Assembly: GCA_025455535.1 (NCBI GenBank) | Contig: JALOMM010000128.1 | Span: forward strand, 1-5,686 | Reading direction: 5' to 3' | Length of the DNA stretch: 5,686 nt | DNA from: Bacteroidales bacterium | GTDB lineage: Bacteria > Bacteroidota > Bacteroidia > Bacteroidales > VadinHA17 | In this document: in pieces, positions 1-5,186 of the stretch | How positions within the stretch are numbered: position 1 is the first letter of the stretch | How the letters are laid out: every line of letters starts with the position of its first letter | Notes under the pieces: generated by a model | Database searches by the model: none | Seen by the model: only the letters and a program-made list of their open reading frames with translations | What the model was told of the DNA's origin: nothing | Program-made: the position numbers and the translations under genes

Positions 1-768
1 CAATGAACGTGACCGACCAAATGATTTTTTTTCAGGGTTGTATAAGGGTATATCACGCGTGTACTGCTCACTTCCCCAGAATTGAAACTCTGTTGAATCA
101 TATATAACCTTTTCCAGGGTCAGATCTGTCATGCCGGCAAGCAGTTCAATGCTTTTAACAGAATGAAGAAAGAAATGTCTAGGGGCATCAAGCTGAACCC
201 AGTTCTCCCTGTAATGTTCCCAAGCATAGGAAGATACCGTCGGGATCCTGATCAGGCAGACACCTCCCTGACCGAGCAATCGTGAAACAGATTTCATTGT
301 CTCAATCGGATCCGGGATATGCTCAAAGGAATGATGAAACATTATGAGATCCCACTTTCCGTCAACCTCGTGAATATCCTTTTTGAGGATTTTTAATCCG
401 TTCCGGTATTCTTCCAGGACAGAACTATCCTTCGTCAGCCCTATCCGTGATAACATCCGGAGTTTGCCGGCCGGGAATAGCTTATAGATGAGCCCCCCGG
501 GGATCCCTTTGCCAAATAAGGCATACCTGTTCCTCAGAGTTTTAACCGGCCGTATGATGGGATACTGCGGTTTCTCCGGCGAAGATGAGAGAAAGCTGTA
601 ATAAGTTGAGGGATAGTATTTTGATATATCTGAGGGAACTTCTGCAATCTGCAGGCACTCACATTCCGGGCACTGAAAATAGGTGAACCTTTCCCTGAGG
701 CCGAACTGCATTTCCTTCACCTCGTATGTCTCATTACCCTCAGTATTATTACAAATCCGGCATTTCAT
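1..768 (-). CDS. Class I SAM-dependent methyltransferase with zinc-ribbon-like N-terminus, apparently lacking motif I; 3' end outside window
   Basis: The minus-strand frame is open for 256 codons from ATG at 768-766 to the left edge, with no stop, so the C-terminus is missing from the window. An in-frame TAA at 774-772 lies just upstream, which makes this the first possible ATG. Residues 3-6 (CRIC) and 33-36 (CPEC) form a zinc-ribbon-like pair of CxxC motifs. Residues 139-154 (WDLIMFHHSFEHIPDP) are the acidic-strand and post-motif region of Methyltransf_11/23-type enzymes. Residues 168-202 (GGVCLIRIPTVSS, then a WVQLDAPRHFFLHS block) are highly characteristic of a Bacteroidota methyltransferase family. 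After DSSVL (residues 114-118), where the family normally continues with a D-V-G-C-G-S-G loop and an acidic residue ending strand 2, the frame jumps to EEYRNGLKILKKDIHEV (119-135). About 30 residues holding the SAM-binding loop appear to be missing. The protein may therefore be inactive. The substrate is unknown; relatives often lie near surface-polysaccharide genes. The family call is strong; the deletion is inferred from recalled family sequences. Confidence 0.85.
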   Translation of the reverse strand, partial: MKCRICNNTEGNETYEVKEMQFGLRERFTYFQCPECECLQIAEVPSDISKYYPSTYYSFLSSSPEKPQYPIIRPVKTLRNRYALFGKGIPGGLIYKLFPAGKLRMLSRIGLTKDSSVLEEYRNGLKILKKDIHEVDGKWDLIMFHHSFEHIPDPIETMKSVSRLLGQGGVCLIRIPTVSSYAWEHYRENWVQLDAPRHFFLHSVKSIELLAGMTDLTLEKVIYDSTEFQFWGSEQYTRDIPLYNPEKKSFGRSRSL

Positions 769-828
769 CTCTTAATGTGTCTTCCGTTTGCAAAGTAACG
801 TATAATCTCCTGATGAAGCCACAATAAA

Positions 829-882
829 GAGCGAGAGTGAGAGTGAGAGCAAGAGCGAGAGTGAGCATGAGAGCGGGAGGAA
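829..882. repeat. Degenerate hexanucleotide tandem repeat (GAGYGA)
   Basis: Nine hexamers in strict register follow one another on the plus strand: gagcga, gagtga, gagtga, gagcaa, gagcga, gagtga, gcatga, gagcgg and gaggaa. The first six differ at only one or two positions, and the last three decay. All purines sit on one strand apart from the C/T at unit position 4 and the c and t of unit seven. The array lies in the 139-nt gap between the aldo/keto reductase remnant and the methyltransferase start, so it would be transcribed as the pyrimidine-rich strand upstream of the methyltransferase. It has no ORF and no direct-repeat/spacer structure, so it is a simple-sequence repeat and not a CRISPR array. 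Confidence 0.75.
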
Positions 883-883
883 A

Positions 884-909
884 GGCGGGATCTAAATCCG
901 GCCCTTTTT
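884..909 (+). terminator. Hairpin with T-tract next to the aldo/keto reductase remnant's stop
   Basis: GGCGGGAT (884-891) and ATCCGGCC (896-903) pair at seven of eight positions, with one G-G mismatch, around a four-base ctaa loop. On the plus strand a run of five T follows at 905-909, then A and three more T. That is the form of an intrinsic terminator reading rightward. The aldo/keto reductase remnant ends at 908 on the minus strand, so the hairpin is also just past its stop. In that direction only a short TTTCC follows, which is weaker. No plus-strand gene lies to the left, so its role in the better orientation is unclear; it may act in both directions. Confidence 0.4.
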
Positions 910-1120
910 ATTTCAGGCTGTCAAGATGATTCATGTCTTCCTGCCCGACGCTTGCTTCGTTGCCGTAGGCAAGGGCGGTGTCGATATGCCGGTAGCCGCT
1001 TTTAAGGGCTGTGGCGACAGAGTTGTACGCCACATCACCGGATGGTATCTGCCATGTCCCGAACCCTACTGCGGGGATCTTCACGCCGTTGGCAAGTGTA
1101 AAGAAGTCGTTGCTTTTCAT
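908..1120 (-). pseudogene. Aldo/keto reductase remnant: N-terminal quarter joined in frame to a C-terminal-like tail
   Basis: A 70-codon minus-strand frame runs from ATG (1120-1118) to TAA (910-908). Residues 1-59 are a clear aldo/keto reductase N-terminus: the [16 protein letters not shown] strand region, GYRHIDTA containing the catalytic Asp47, and AYGNEASVG containing the catalytic Tyr52. Full-length family members have about 270-320 residues in a TIM barrel that binds NADPH. Here the frame passes from G59 directly to [11 protein letters not shown] and stops. That tail resembles the family's C-terminal S-x-E-D-M-x-x-I-D-x-L helix, so the likely history is an in-frame internal deletion of roughly 200 residues, with the junction near 941-946. 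The catalytic Lys and His, most of the barrel and the NADPH site are gone, so the product cannot be a working reductase. It is divergent from fucU, with starts 99 bp apart. The N-terminal match is certain; the origin of the tail is a good inference. Confidence 0.8.
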
Positions 1121-1219
1121 TGTCTGGCAAGATGCTGATTAAGTTTATTAAAATTCAGTTAGCTATATAACCATCAGGGAAGGAATTTGTTAATTTCACA
1201 AGGATAAAATTCACTGAAT

Positions 1220-1651
1220 ATGCTTAAAGGTATTTCCACCCTGATCTCCCCGCAACTGCTTGAGACAATGGCCCGGATGGGCCACGGTGACGAGCTCGTC
1301 CTTGCCGATGCACACTTCCCGGGCGAGAGCCTTAATCAGAGGATAGTCAGGGCAGACGGCCTCCGTATCGCCGACCTGCTTGCAGCCATACTTCCTCTTT
1401 TCGAGCTCGATTCTTATGTGCCGCACCCTCTTGTCATGATGGAGCCTGTCGCCGGAGACAGTCCTGACCCGGCTGTGGAGGCCTCATATGTAATGAGCAT
1501 CTCCGCGAGCGGCACCCCTGTCCCGCAGATAAAGCACATCGACCGGTTTGCTTTTTATGACCGTGCCCGAAAAGCCTTTGCCGTAGTCATGACCGGCGAG
1601 ACGGCAAAATACGGGAATATAATTCTTGTAAAGGGAGTAATACCGGCCTGA
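1220..1651 (+). CDS. fucU: RbsD/FucU family sugar mutarotase (L-fucose mutarotase-like)
   Basis: The 143-residue protein matches the usual length (about 140) of the FucU branch of the RbsD/FucU family. These cytoplasmic proteins interconvert alpha and beta anomers of sugars such as L-fucose, feeding the isomerase or kinase of sugar catabolism. The N-terminal [25 protein letters not shown] is diagnostic, with the catalytic-type His22 in GHGDE and Asp30 in LADAHFP. VRADG (43-47) and [14 protein letters not shown] (53-66) follow in family order. The C-terminal block has [11 protein letters not shown] (Arg109, Tyr113), TGETAKYGN (125-133, Tyr131) and the ILVKGV strand. All key residues are present, so it looks functional. 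ATG 1220 is chosen because it gives the family's exact N-terminus. An AAGGA sits about 16 nt upstream, too far to be a normal ribosome site. No fucose isomerase, kinase or permease gene is visible, so the sugar specificity is inferred from the family only. Confidence 0.88.
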   Translation: MLKGISTLISPQLLETMARMGHGDELVLADAHFPGESLNQRIVRADGLRIADLLAAILPLFELDSYVPHPLVMMEPVAGDSPDPAVEASYVMSISASGTPVPQIKHIDRFAFYDRARKAFAVVMTGETAKYGNIILVKGVIPA

Positions 1652-1704
1652 CTCCGTTATTGAATGCCAGAGTATTGTTTCTTTGAACCTTTAAATAGTC
1701 TGAA

Positions 1705-3414
1705 ATGAAATATTTTAATCAGATTTTTCGGATCGTCCTTGTCATCGTTGCGTTAATTGCATTTACCTCTGAGAGAGGCATTGCCCAGCGGCTTAAGCCG
1801 GGCCCGCAGGATCTCTCCTTCTTCTCGACGGCCGACGATACCGACCAGCCTTATTCGGTATATATACCTGACAACTTTGATGAGTCAAGGGCCTATCCTC
1901 TTGTTGTCTTTCTTCACGGGGCATGGTCAAACCACAGGCTTGGCATGAGGCGCCTCTTCGGCGTGGGCAATGCCCAGGGATATGACTTTGTCAAGCCGGG
2001 GACAGTGCCTTTCGAGAATGATGTCGAGGCAACCAGGTACTGGCCTGACTTCAAACCGGTAGATTATATTGCCGCAGCACCATACGCCCGAGGCACTGCC
2101 GGATACCAGGGCATCCCGGAACAGGATGTATATGAGATGCTTGACGACCTGAAATCGAGATTTAAGATTGACGAGGACCGCATCTATCTTACCGGCCTAT
2201 CCATGGGTGGCGGAGGGACGCTCTGGCTGGGTCTGACCCGCCCCGATATCTGGGCAGCCATCGCACCTGTGTGCCCCGCTCCGCCGGAAGGGACTGACGA
2301 GCTTGCGACAAATGCCGGAAACCTGCCTGTGCACCTCTTCATCGGAGACAGGGATGGCCTCTACAAGACAGCCACCGAATGGAAGACAAGGCTCGGGACG
2401 GGAGCGAAGAGACTCGATTATGTCGAATATCCCGGTGTTGGCCACAACAGCTGGGAGTGGGCTTACAAGGACGGCTTCATCTTTGAGTGGTTCTCACAGT
2501 TTAAGAGGGATCTCTTTCCGCAGCAGGTGAAGTTTACCACCCGGTGGTTCAAATATGACAGGGCATACTGGGTAAAATTTGACAATTTCGTTCCGGGAAG
2601 CCTTGCCACGATCGATGCAAAATTCACCGGGATGAATGCAATCGAGGTAGCCACCACGGGACTGGATGCGTTCACCCTCAGTCTTGAGGGTCACTCACAG
2701 TTCAACCCTGCCCGGAAAATAACAGTTAAGGTCGACGGTAAATCATTCACCACCAGGAGTGCAGACGCCGTCTCATTCTCAAAAGTCAGCGGAGCATGGA
2801 GTAACACCATGTTCACCCCGGGCCTCACCTCGAAGCAGAAGGGTGCCGAAGGACCGCTGTATGCCGCCGTGACCGCCAGCCACATTTATGTCTACGGCAC
2901 GGGAGGTAATCCGTCACAGGAGGAGCTGGCAGCGAGAAGGGCACAGGCTGCCTCGGCAGCGGACTGGACAGGAATGGGAGGAAGGATCATGGTCTTCCCG
3001 AGAGTCATAGCCGACAAGGACATCAGGGCAAGTGACTATGTAACATCCAATCTTATTCTCTTCGGAACACGTGAGACCAATTCAGTGATTGAGAAATTTG
3101 CCGACAACCTGCCGGTTCACCTTGACAGGGAGGCCACGGGATACGGACTTGTATATATATTTCCCCTCAACAGGCATTATGTACTCATCAATTCAGGCCT
3201 TCCCTGGTGGACGCCGCCAAAGAGTGCTGAGGGGCAGGCAAGATATTCCTTCATGGGCTCCAGGGTTGAGAGGCTCAGGAAATATCCTGACTTCATCCTT
3301 TTCAATGAGACACCTGATAATGTCATTGTACAGGGGACCTTCGACAGCAACTGGAAGCTTCCCCCGGAGGCTGCCGAAAAATTCAGGGCCAGCGGTACTG
3401 TAACTGTTAAATAA
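1705..3414 (+). CDS. Secreted alpha/beta hydrolase (PHB depolymerase/feruloyl esterase-like) with a long C-terminal extension
   Basis: The 569-residue protein begins with a signal peptide: K2, a hydrophobic core at about residues 8-20, and likely signal peptidase I cleavage after Ala-Gln near 27-28. There is no lipobox Cys, so it is exported but not a lipoprotein. Residues 35-270 are an esterase-type alpha/beta hydrolase: YPLVVFLHG (64-72, oxyanion region), GLSMGGGG (164-171, nucleophile Ser166), IGDRDGLY (213-220, probable acid Asp217) and GVGHNSW (244-250, His247). The triad is complete and in canonical order. Residues 275-350 form a beta-rich segment (YWVKFDNF, then an IDAKFTGMNAIEVATTGLDAF-type stretch) seen after such hydrolases. 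Residues 379-500 resemble a second downstream module with EGPLYAAVTASHIYVYGT, SNLILFGTRETNSVIEKFADNLPV and HYVLINSGLPWW. The reaction is probably hydrolysis of an ester (polyester, feruloyl or acetyl sugar), but a peptidase of the prolyl-oligopeptidase type is possible. The gene lies 53 nt after fucU and 10-16 nt before the HAD gene, suggesting co-transcription. Confidence 0.82.
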   Translation: MKYFNQIFRIVLVIVALIAFTSERGIAQRLKPGPQDLSFFSTADDTDQPYSVYIPDNFDESRAYPLVVFLHGAWSNHRLGMRRLFGVGNAQGYDFVKPGTVPFENDVEATRYWPDFKPVDYIAAAPYARGTAGYQGIPEQDVYEMLDDLKSRFKIDEDRIYLTGLSMGGGGTLWLGLTRPDIWAAIAPVCPAPPEGTDELATNAGNLPVHLFIGDRDGLYKTATEWKTRLGTGAKRLDYVEYPGVGHNSWEWAYKDGFIFEWFSQFKRDLFPQQVKFTTRWFKYDRAYWVKFDNFVPGSLATIDAKFTGMNAIEVATTGLDAFTLSLEGHSQFNPARKITVKVDGKSFTTRSADAVSFSKVSGAWSNTMFTPGLTSKQKGAEGPLYAAVTASHIYVYGTGGNPSQEELAARRAQAASAADWTGMGGRIMVFPRVIADKDIRASDYVTSNLILFGTRETNSVIEKFADNLPVHLDREATGYGLVYIFPLNRHYVLINSGLPWWTPPKSAEGQARYSFMGSRVERLRKYPDFILFNETPDNVIVQGTFDSNWKLPPEAAEKFRASGTVTVK

Positions 3415-3430
3415 TATTATATAATTGATT

Positions 3431-4042
3431 GTGAGAAAGATAAAATCCGTTGTTTTTGACCTGGGCGGGGTGCTGATTGACTGGAACCCGAGGCACCTTT
3501 ACAGAAAAGTATTTGATAATGAAGAAGAGATGGAGTGGTTTCTCTCCGAGATATGCACCTATGAGTGGAATCTTCAGCAGGACGGTGGCAAGACCTTCAG
3601 CGAGGCTACTGCGGAGCTCTCGGCGCTGCATCCCCATCTGAGCGATAAAATAGCCCTTTATTACGGCCGCTGGGAGGAGATGCTTGGCGATGAGATAAAA
3701 GGGTCGGCCGAGATACTATTGAAGCTTAAATCGGACGGAATGCCACTCTATGCCCTTACAAACTGGTCGCACGAAGCATTCCCTGTGGCGTTGGAGCGGT
3801 ATGGGTTCATGACACAGTTTGACGGCATTGTGGTGTCAGGGTATGAAAAGCTGCTGAAGCCCGATCATGCCATTTACAGGGTTCTCATGGAGAGGTACTC
3901 TATCAACCCTGCCGAATCGGTATATATCGACGATAACAAACATAATGCTGATGCTGCCGCTGAACTGGGGTTTCACGCGATACACTTCCTAACTTCAGAA
4001 CAGCTTCGCGATGAGCTGAGAAGCTTAGGACTGAGAGTTTAG
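3431..4042 (+). CDS. HAD-IA family phosphatase (YihX-like)
   Basis: This is a haloacid dehalogenase superfamily hydrolase of the size of E. coli YihX, an alpha-glucose-1-phosphate phosphatase; it is cytoplasmic and Mg-dependent. No in-frame ATG is available: a TAA sits at 3422-3424 and the only candidates are TTG 3425 and GTG 3431. I prefer GTG, which gives MRKIKSVVFDLGGVLIDWNPR (203 aa) with the usual short lead into strand 1; TTG would add two residues. With GTG numbering, motif I is Asp10 in FDLGGV, motif II is Thr110 in YALTNWS, motif III is Lys143 in KLLKP and motif IV is Asp167-Asp168 in VYIDDN. An alpha-helical cap (about residues 17-88) separates motif I from the core. The second Asp of classical motif I is Gly, as in YihX-type DLGN/DLGG proteins. 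It is tightly linked to the upstream hydrolase and overlaps or nearly abuts the DUF3788 gene. Its substrate is probably a small sugar phosphate, but that is inferred. Confidence 0.85.
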   Translation: MRKIKSVVFDLGGVLIDWNPRHLYRKVFDNEEEMEWFLSEICTYEWNLQQDGGKTFSEATAELSALHPHLSDKIALYYGRWEEMLGDEIKGSAEILLKLKSDGMPLYALTNWSHEAFPVALERYGFMTQFDGIVVSGYEKLLKPDHAIYRVLMERYSINPAESVYIDDNKHNADAAAELGFHAIHFLTSEQLRDELRSLGLRV

Positions 4043-4083
4043 TGTTAGAAGCTTCTGGCCCGGGGCACTTAAAACTGACAGAC

Positions 4084-4509
4084 ATGATGGGAATGATGTT
4101 ACTGAGTGACAAAGAGCAATATCCTGATGCGGAGATACTTATGAGTGTGATGGCGGAAAGCTACCCCTCCTTCTCAGCACTAATGGAAAGGATTACTGAT
4201 ACTGAGTTCGGACTTATACCTGAATGGAACTATTACAATGACGGAAAAGCGTGGCTCTGCAAGGTTGTTTATAAAAAGAAAACTGTATTCTGGCTCTCAG
4301 TATGGGAAGGCTATTTCAAGATTGCATTTTACTTTGCCGGAAAGAATTGTCAGGGAATAACAGAACTGGACATTGATCAGAGAATTAAGAGAGAATTCAG
4401 TTCCGTGAAGCCGGTCGGCAAGCTGTATCCTCTTATCGTGAACATTTCGCAGAAAGATCAGTTGCCTGATCTGCTTAAGGTCATTCAATACAAAAAGAAT
4501 CTCCGATAA
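4084..4509 (+). CDS. DUF3788 family protein
   Basis: The 141-residue soluble protein resembles DUF3788 members, which are common in Bacteroidota and Firmicutes and have no established function. Visible family marks are the MLLSDKEQYP opening, PEWNYYNDGKAWLCKVVYKKK (46-66 from ATG 4084), an aromatic FWLSVWEGYFKIAFYF strand pair (69-84), and a C-terminal DLLKVIQYKK helix. There is no signal peptide or membrane segment. The frame is open back to a GTG at 4042 that overlaps the HAD stop by one base. I chose ATG 4084, the first ATG, because family members begin close to the LLSDKE motif; ATG 4096 is also possible. The 41-nt gap, or overlap if GTG is used, implies co-transcription with the HAD gene. 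The fold recalls small-molecule-binding domains, but I assign no function. Confidence 0.75.
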   Translation: MMGMMLLSDKEQYPDAEILMSVMAESYPSFSALMERITDTEFGLIPEWNYYNDGKAWLCKVVYKKKTVFWLSVWEGYFKIAFYFAGKNCQGITELDIDQRIKREFSSVKPVGKLYPLIVNISQKDQLPDLLKVIQYKKNLR

Positions 4510-4541
4510 CAAGTCTGAGAACAGTATTATAAACCACGGGC

Positions 4542-5093
4542 ATGAGAAGCGAAAAAGAAAAAATGATCAGCGGTGAATTCTATTACGCATTCGACGAAGA
4601 GCTGGTGAGAGACCGTATCCGTGTCAGGCGTCTGTTGCAGGAATATAATTCCACAAAGGCAGATGAGACAGAAAAGAGATTGGAGTTACTGGGAAAGATC
4701 CTTAAGTCGGAGGGTGAGATAATTATAGAGCCGCCATTCTATTGTGACTACGGATACAACATACGGGCCGGGAAGAATTTTTATGCAAATTTTTCATGCA
4801 CAATCCTGGATGTCAACCCGGTAATTATCGGGGATAATGTGATGTTTGGTCCCAATGTACAGATATATACAGCCACACATCCGCTTGATCCGGAGGAGAG
4901 AATGAAGGGCCTTGAGCATGCCAGGGGCATAGTTATCGGGGATAATGTCTGGCTGGCCGGAGGGGTGATTCTCTGCCCGGGGGTAAAAATAGGGGACAAC
5001 ACAACCATCGGAGCAGGAAGCGTGGTAACCAGGGACATTCCGGCACGAGTTCTTGCTGCGGGTAATCCATGCAGGGTCATCAGAAGCCTGTAG
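4542..5093 (+). CDS. maa: Maltose O-acetyltransferase-type (Maa/LacA) hexapeptide-repeat acetyltransferase
   Basis: The 183-residue length is that of Maa and LacA enzymes, which move acetyl from acetyl-CoA to a hydroxyl of glucose, maltose or galactosides in the cytoplasm. Residues 4-35 (EKEKMISGEFYYAFDEELVRDR) are the Mac N-terminal domain. Residues 59-70 (EIIIEPPFYCDYG) lead into a left-handed beta-helix with hexapeptide repeats such as VIIGDN, IVIGDN, VKIGDN and TTIGAG. The catalytic His113 lies in YTATHPLD, with Asn83 in FYANFSC, Glu125, and the WLAGGVILCPGVKIG acetyl-CoA region (137-151). The ending AGNPCRVIR is family-typical. All key residues are present. The same fold serves nodulation-type and polysaccharide acetyltransferases, so the exact acceptor is not certain. 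ATG 4542 gives the expected N-terminus; no Shine-Dalgarno is seen. The gene is 32 nt behind the DUF3788 gene and could be the last of that transcript. Confidence 0.9.
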   Translation: MRSEKEKMISGEFYYAFDEELVRDRIRVRRLLQEYNSTKADETEKRLELLGKILKSEGEIIIEPPFYCDYGYNIRAGKNFYANFSCTILDVNPVIIGDNVMFGPNVQIYTATHPLDPEERMKGLEHARGIVIGDNVWLAGGVILCPGVKIGDNTTIGAGSVVTRDIPARVLAAGNPCRVIRSL

Positions 5094-5107
5094 CATCAGG
5101 CATGGCA

Positions 5108-5151
5108 CTGCCTCAGTTGCCTGCTGCCTTCAGCCTATTGCCTGTTGCCTC
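5108..5151. repeat. Degenerate heptanucleotide repeat (YTGCCTN)
   Basis: Five units in exact 7-bp register begin at 5117, 5124, 5131, 5138 and 5145 (TTGCCTG, CTGCCTT, CAGCCTA, TTGCCTG, TTGCCTC). A further CTGCCT at 5108 is offset by two bases. It occupies the start of the 93-nt gap between the acetyltransferase stop and the CvpA-type start. The AGGCA at 5098-5102 can pair with TGCCT at 5109-5113, but no T-run follows, so I do not call a terminator. Confidence 0.7.
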
Positions 5152-5160
5152 ATAATTTGT

Positions 5161-5181
5161 ACCTTCACATCTCAAACCTCT
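5161..5181. repeat. Short second heptamer array (AACCTCA-like) before the CvpA-type start
   Basis: ACCTTCA, CATCTCA and AACCTCT follow one another in 7-bp register and end five bases before ATG 5187. The unit differs from the upstream YTGCCTN repeat but is likewise pyrimidine-rich on the plus strand. With only three imperfect copies, chance cannot be excluded. It would lie in the mRNA leader of the downstream gene. Confidence 0.4.
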
Positions 5182-5186
5182 GACCA

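Noticed and set aside
829..882. CRISPR-like array
   Set aside because: The unit is only 6 bp with no spacers, so it is a simple-sequence repeat.
926..1138. Plus-strand 70-codon frame opposite the aldo/keto reductase remnant
   Set aside because: Its translation resembles no known family and it mirrors the clear reductase coding on the other strand.
1119..1147. Possible Bacteroidota-type promoter for fucU (ATTG, 17 nt, TAAGTTTA)
   Set aside because: It matches the -7 consensus TAnnTTTG at seven of eight positions, but the -33 part is weak and it lies 70 nt from the start codon. AT-rich leaders yield such matches by chance.
1678..1685. TTTCTTTG as a -7 box before the secreted hydrolase
   Set aside because: There is one mismatch to TAnnTTTG and no clear -33 element at the right spacing. 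The short gap after fucU makes co-transcription equally likely.
3415..3430. AT-rich partial palindrome after the hydrolase as a terminator
   Set aside because: It has no GC stem and no T-run, and the next gene starts within it.
4047..4056. 10-bp palindrome AGAAGCTTCT as an operator
   Set aside because: It is a single short palindrome in a 41-nt gap inside a likely operon. Nothing else supports a binding site.
4781..5108. Two minus-strand open frames opposite the acetyltransferase
   Set aside because: The hexapeptide-repeat coding on the plus strand is unmistakable. The antisense frames are low-complexity shadows.
5152..5159. ATAATTTG as a -7 box for the CvpA-type gene
   Set aside because: Only the TTTG half fits and no -33 element lies at the expected distance within the repeat.
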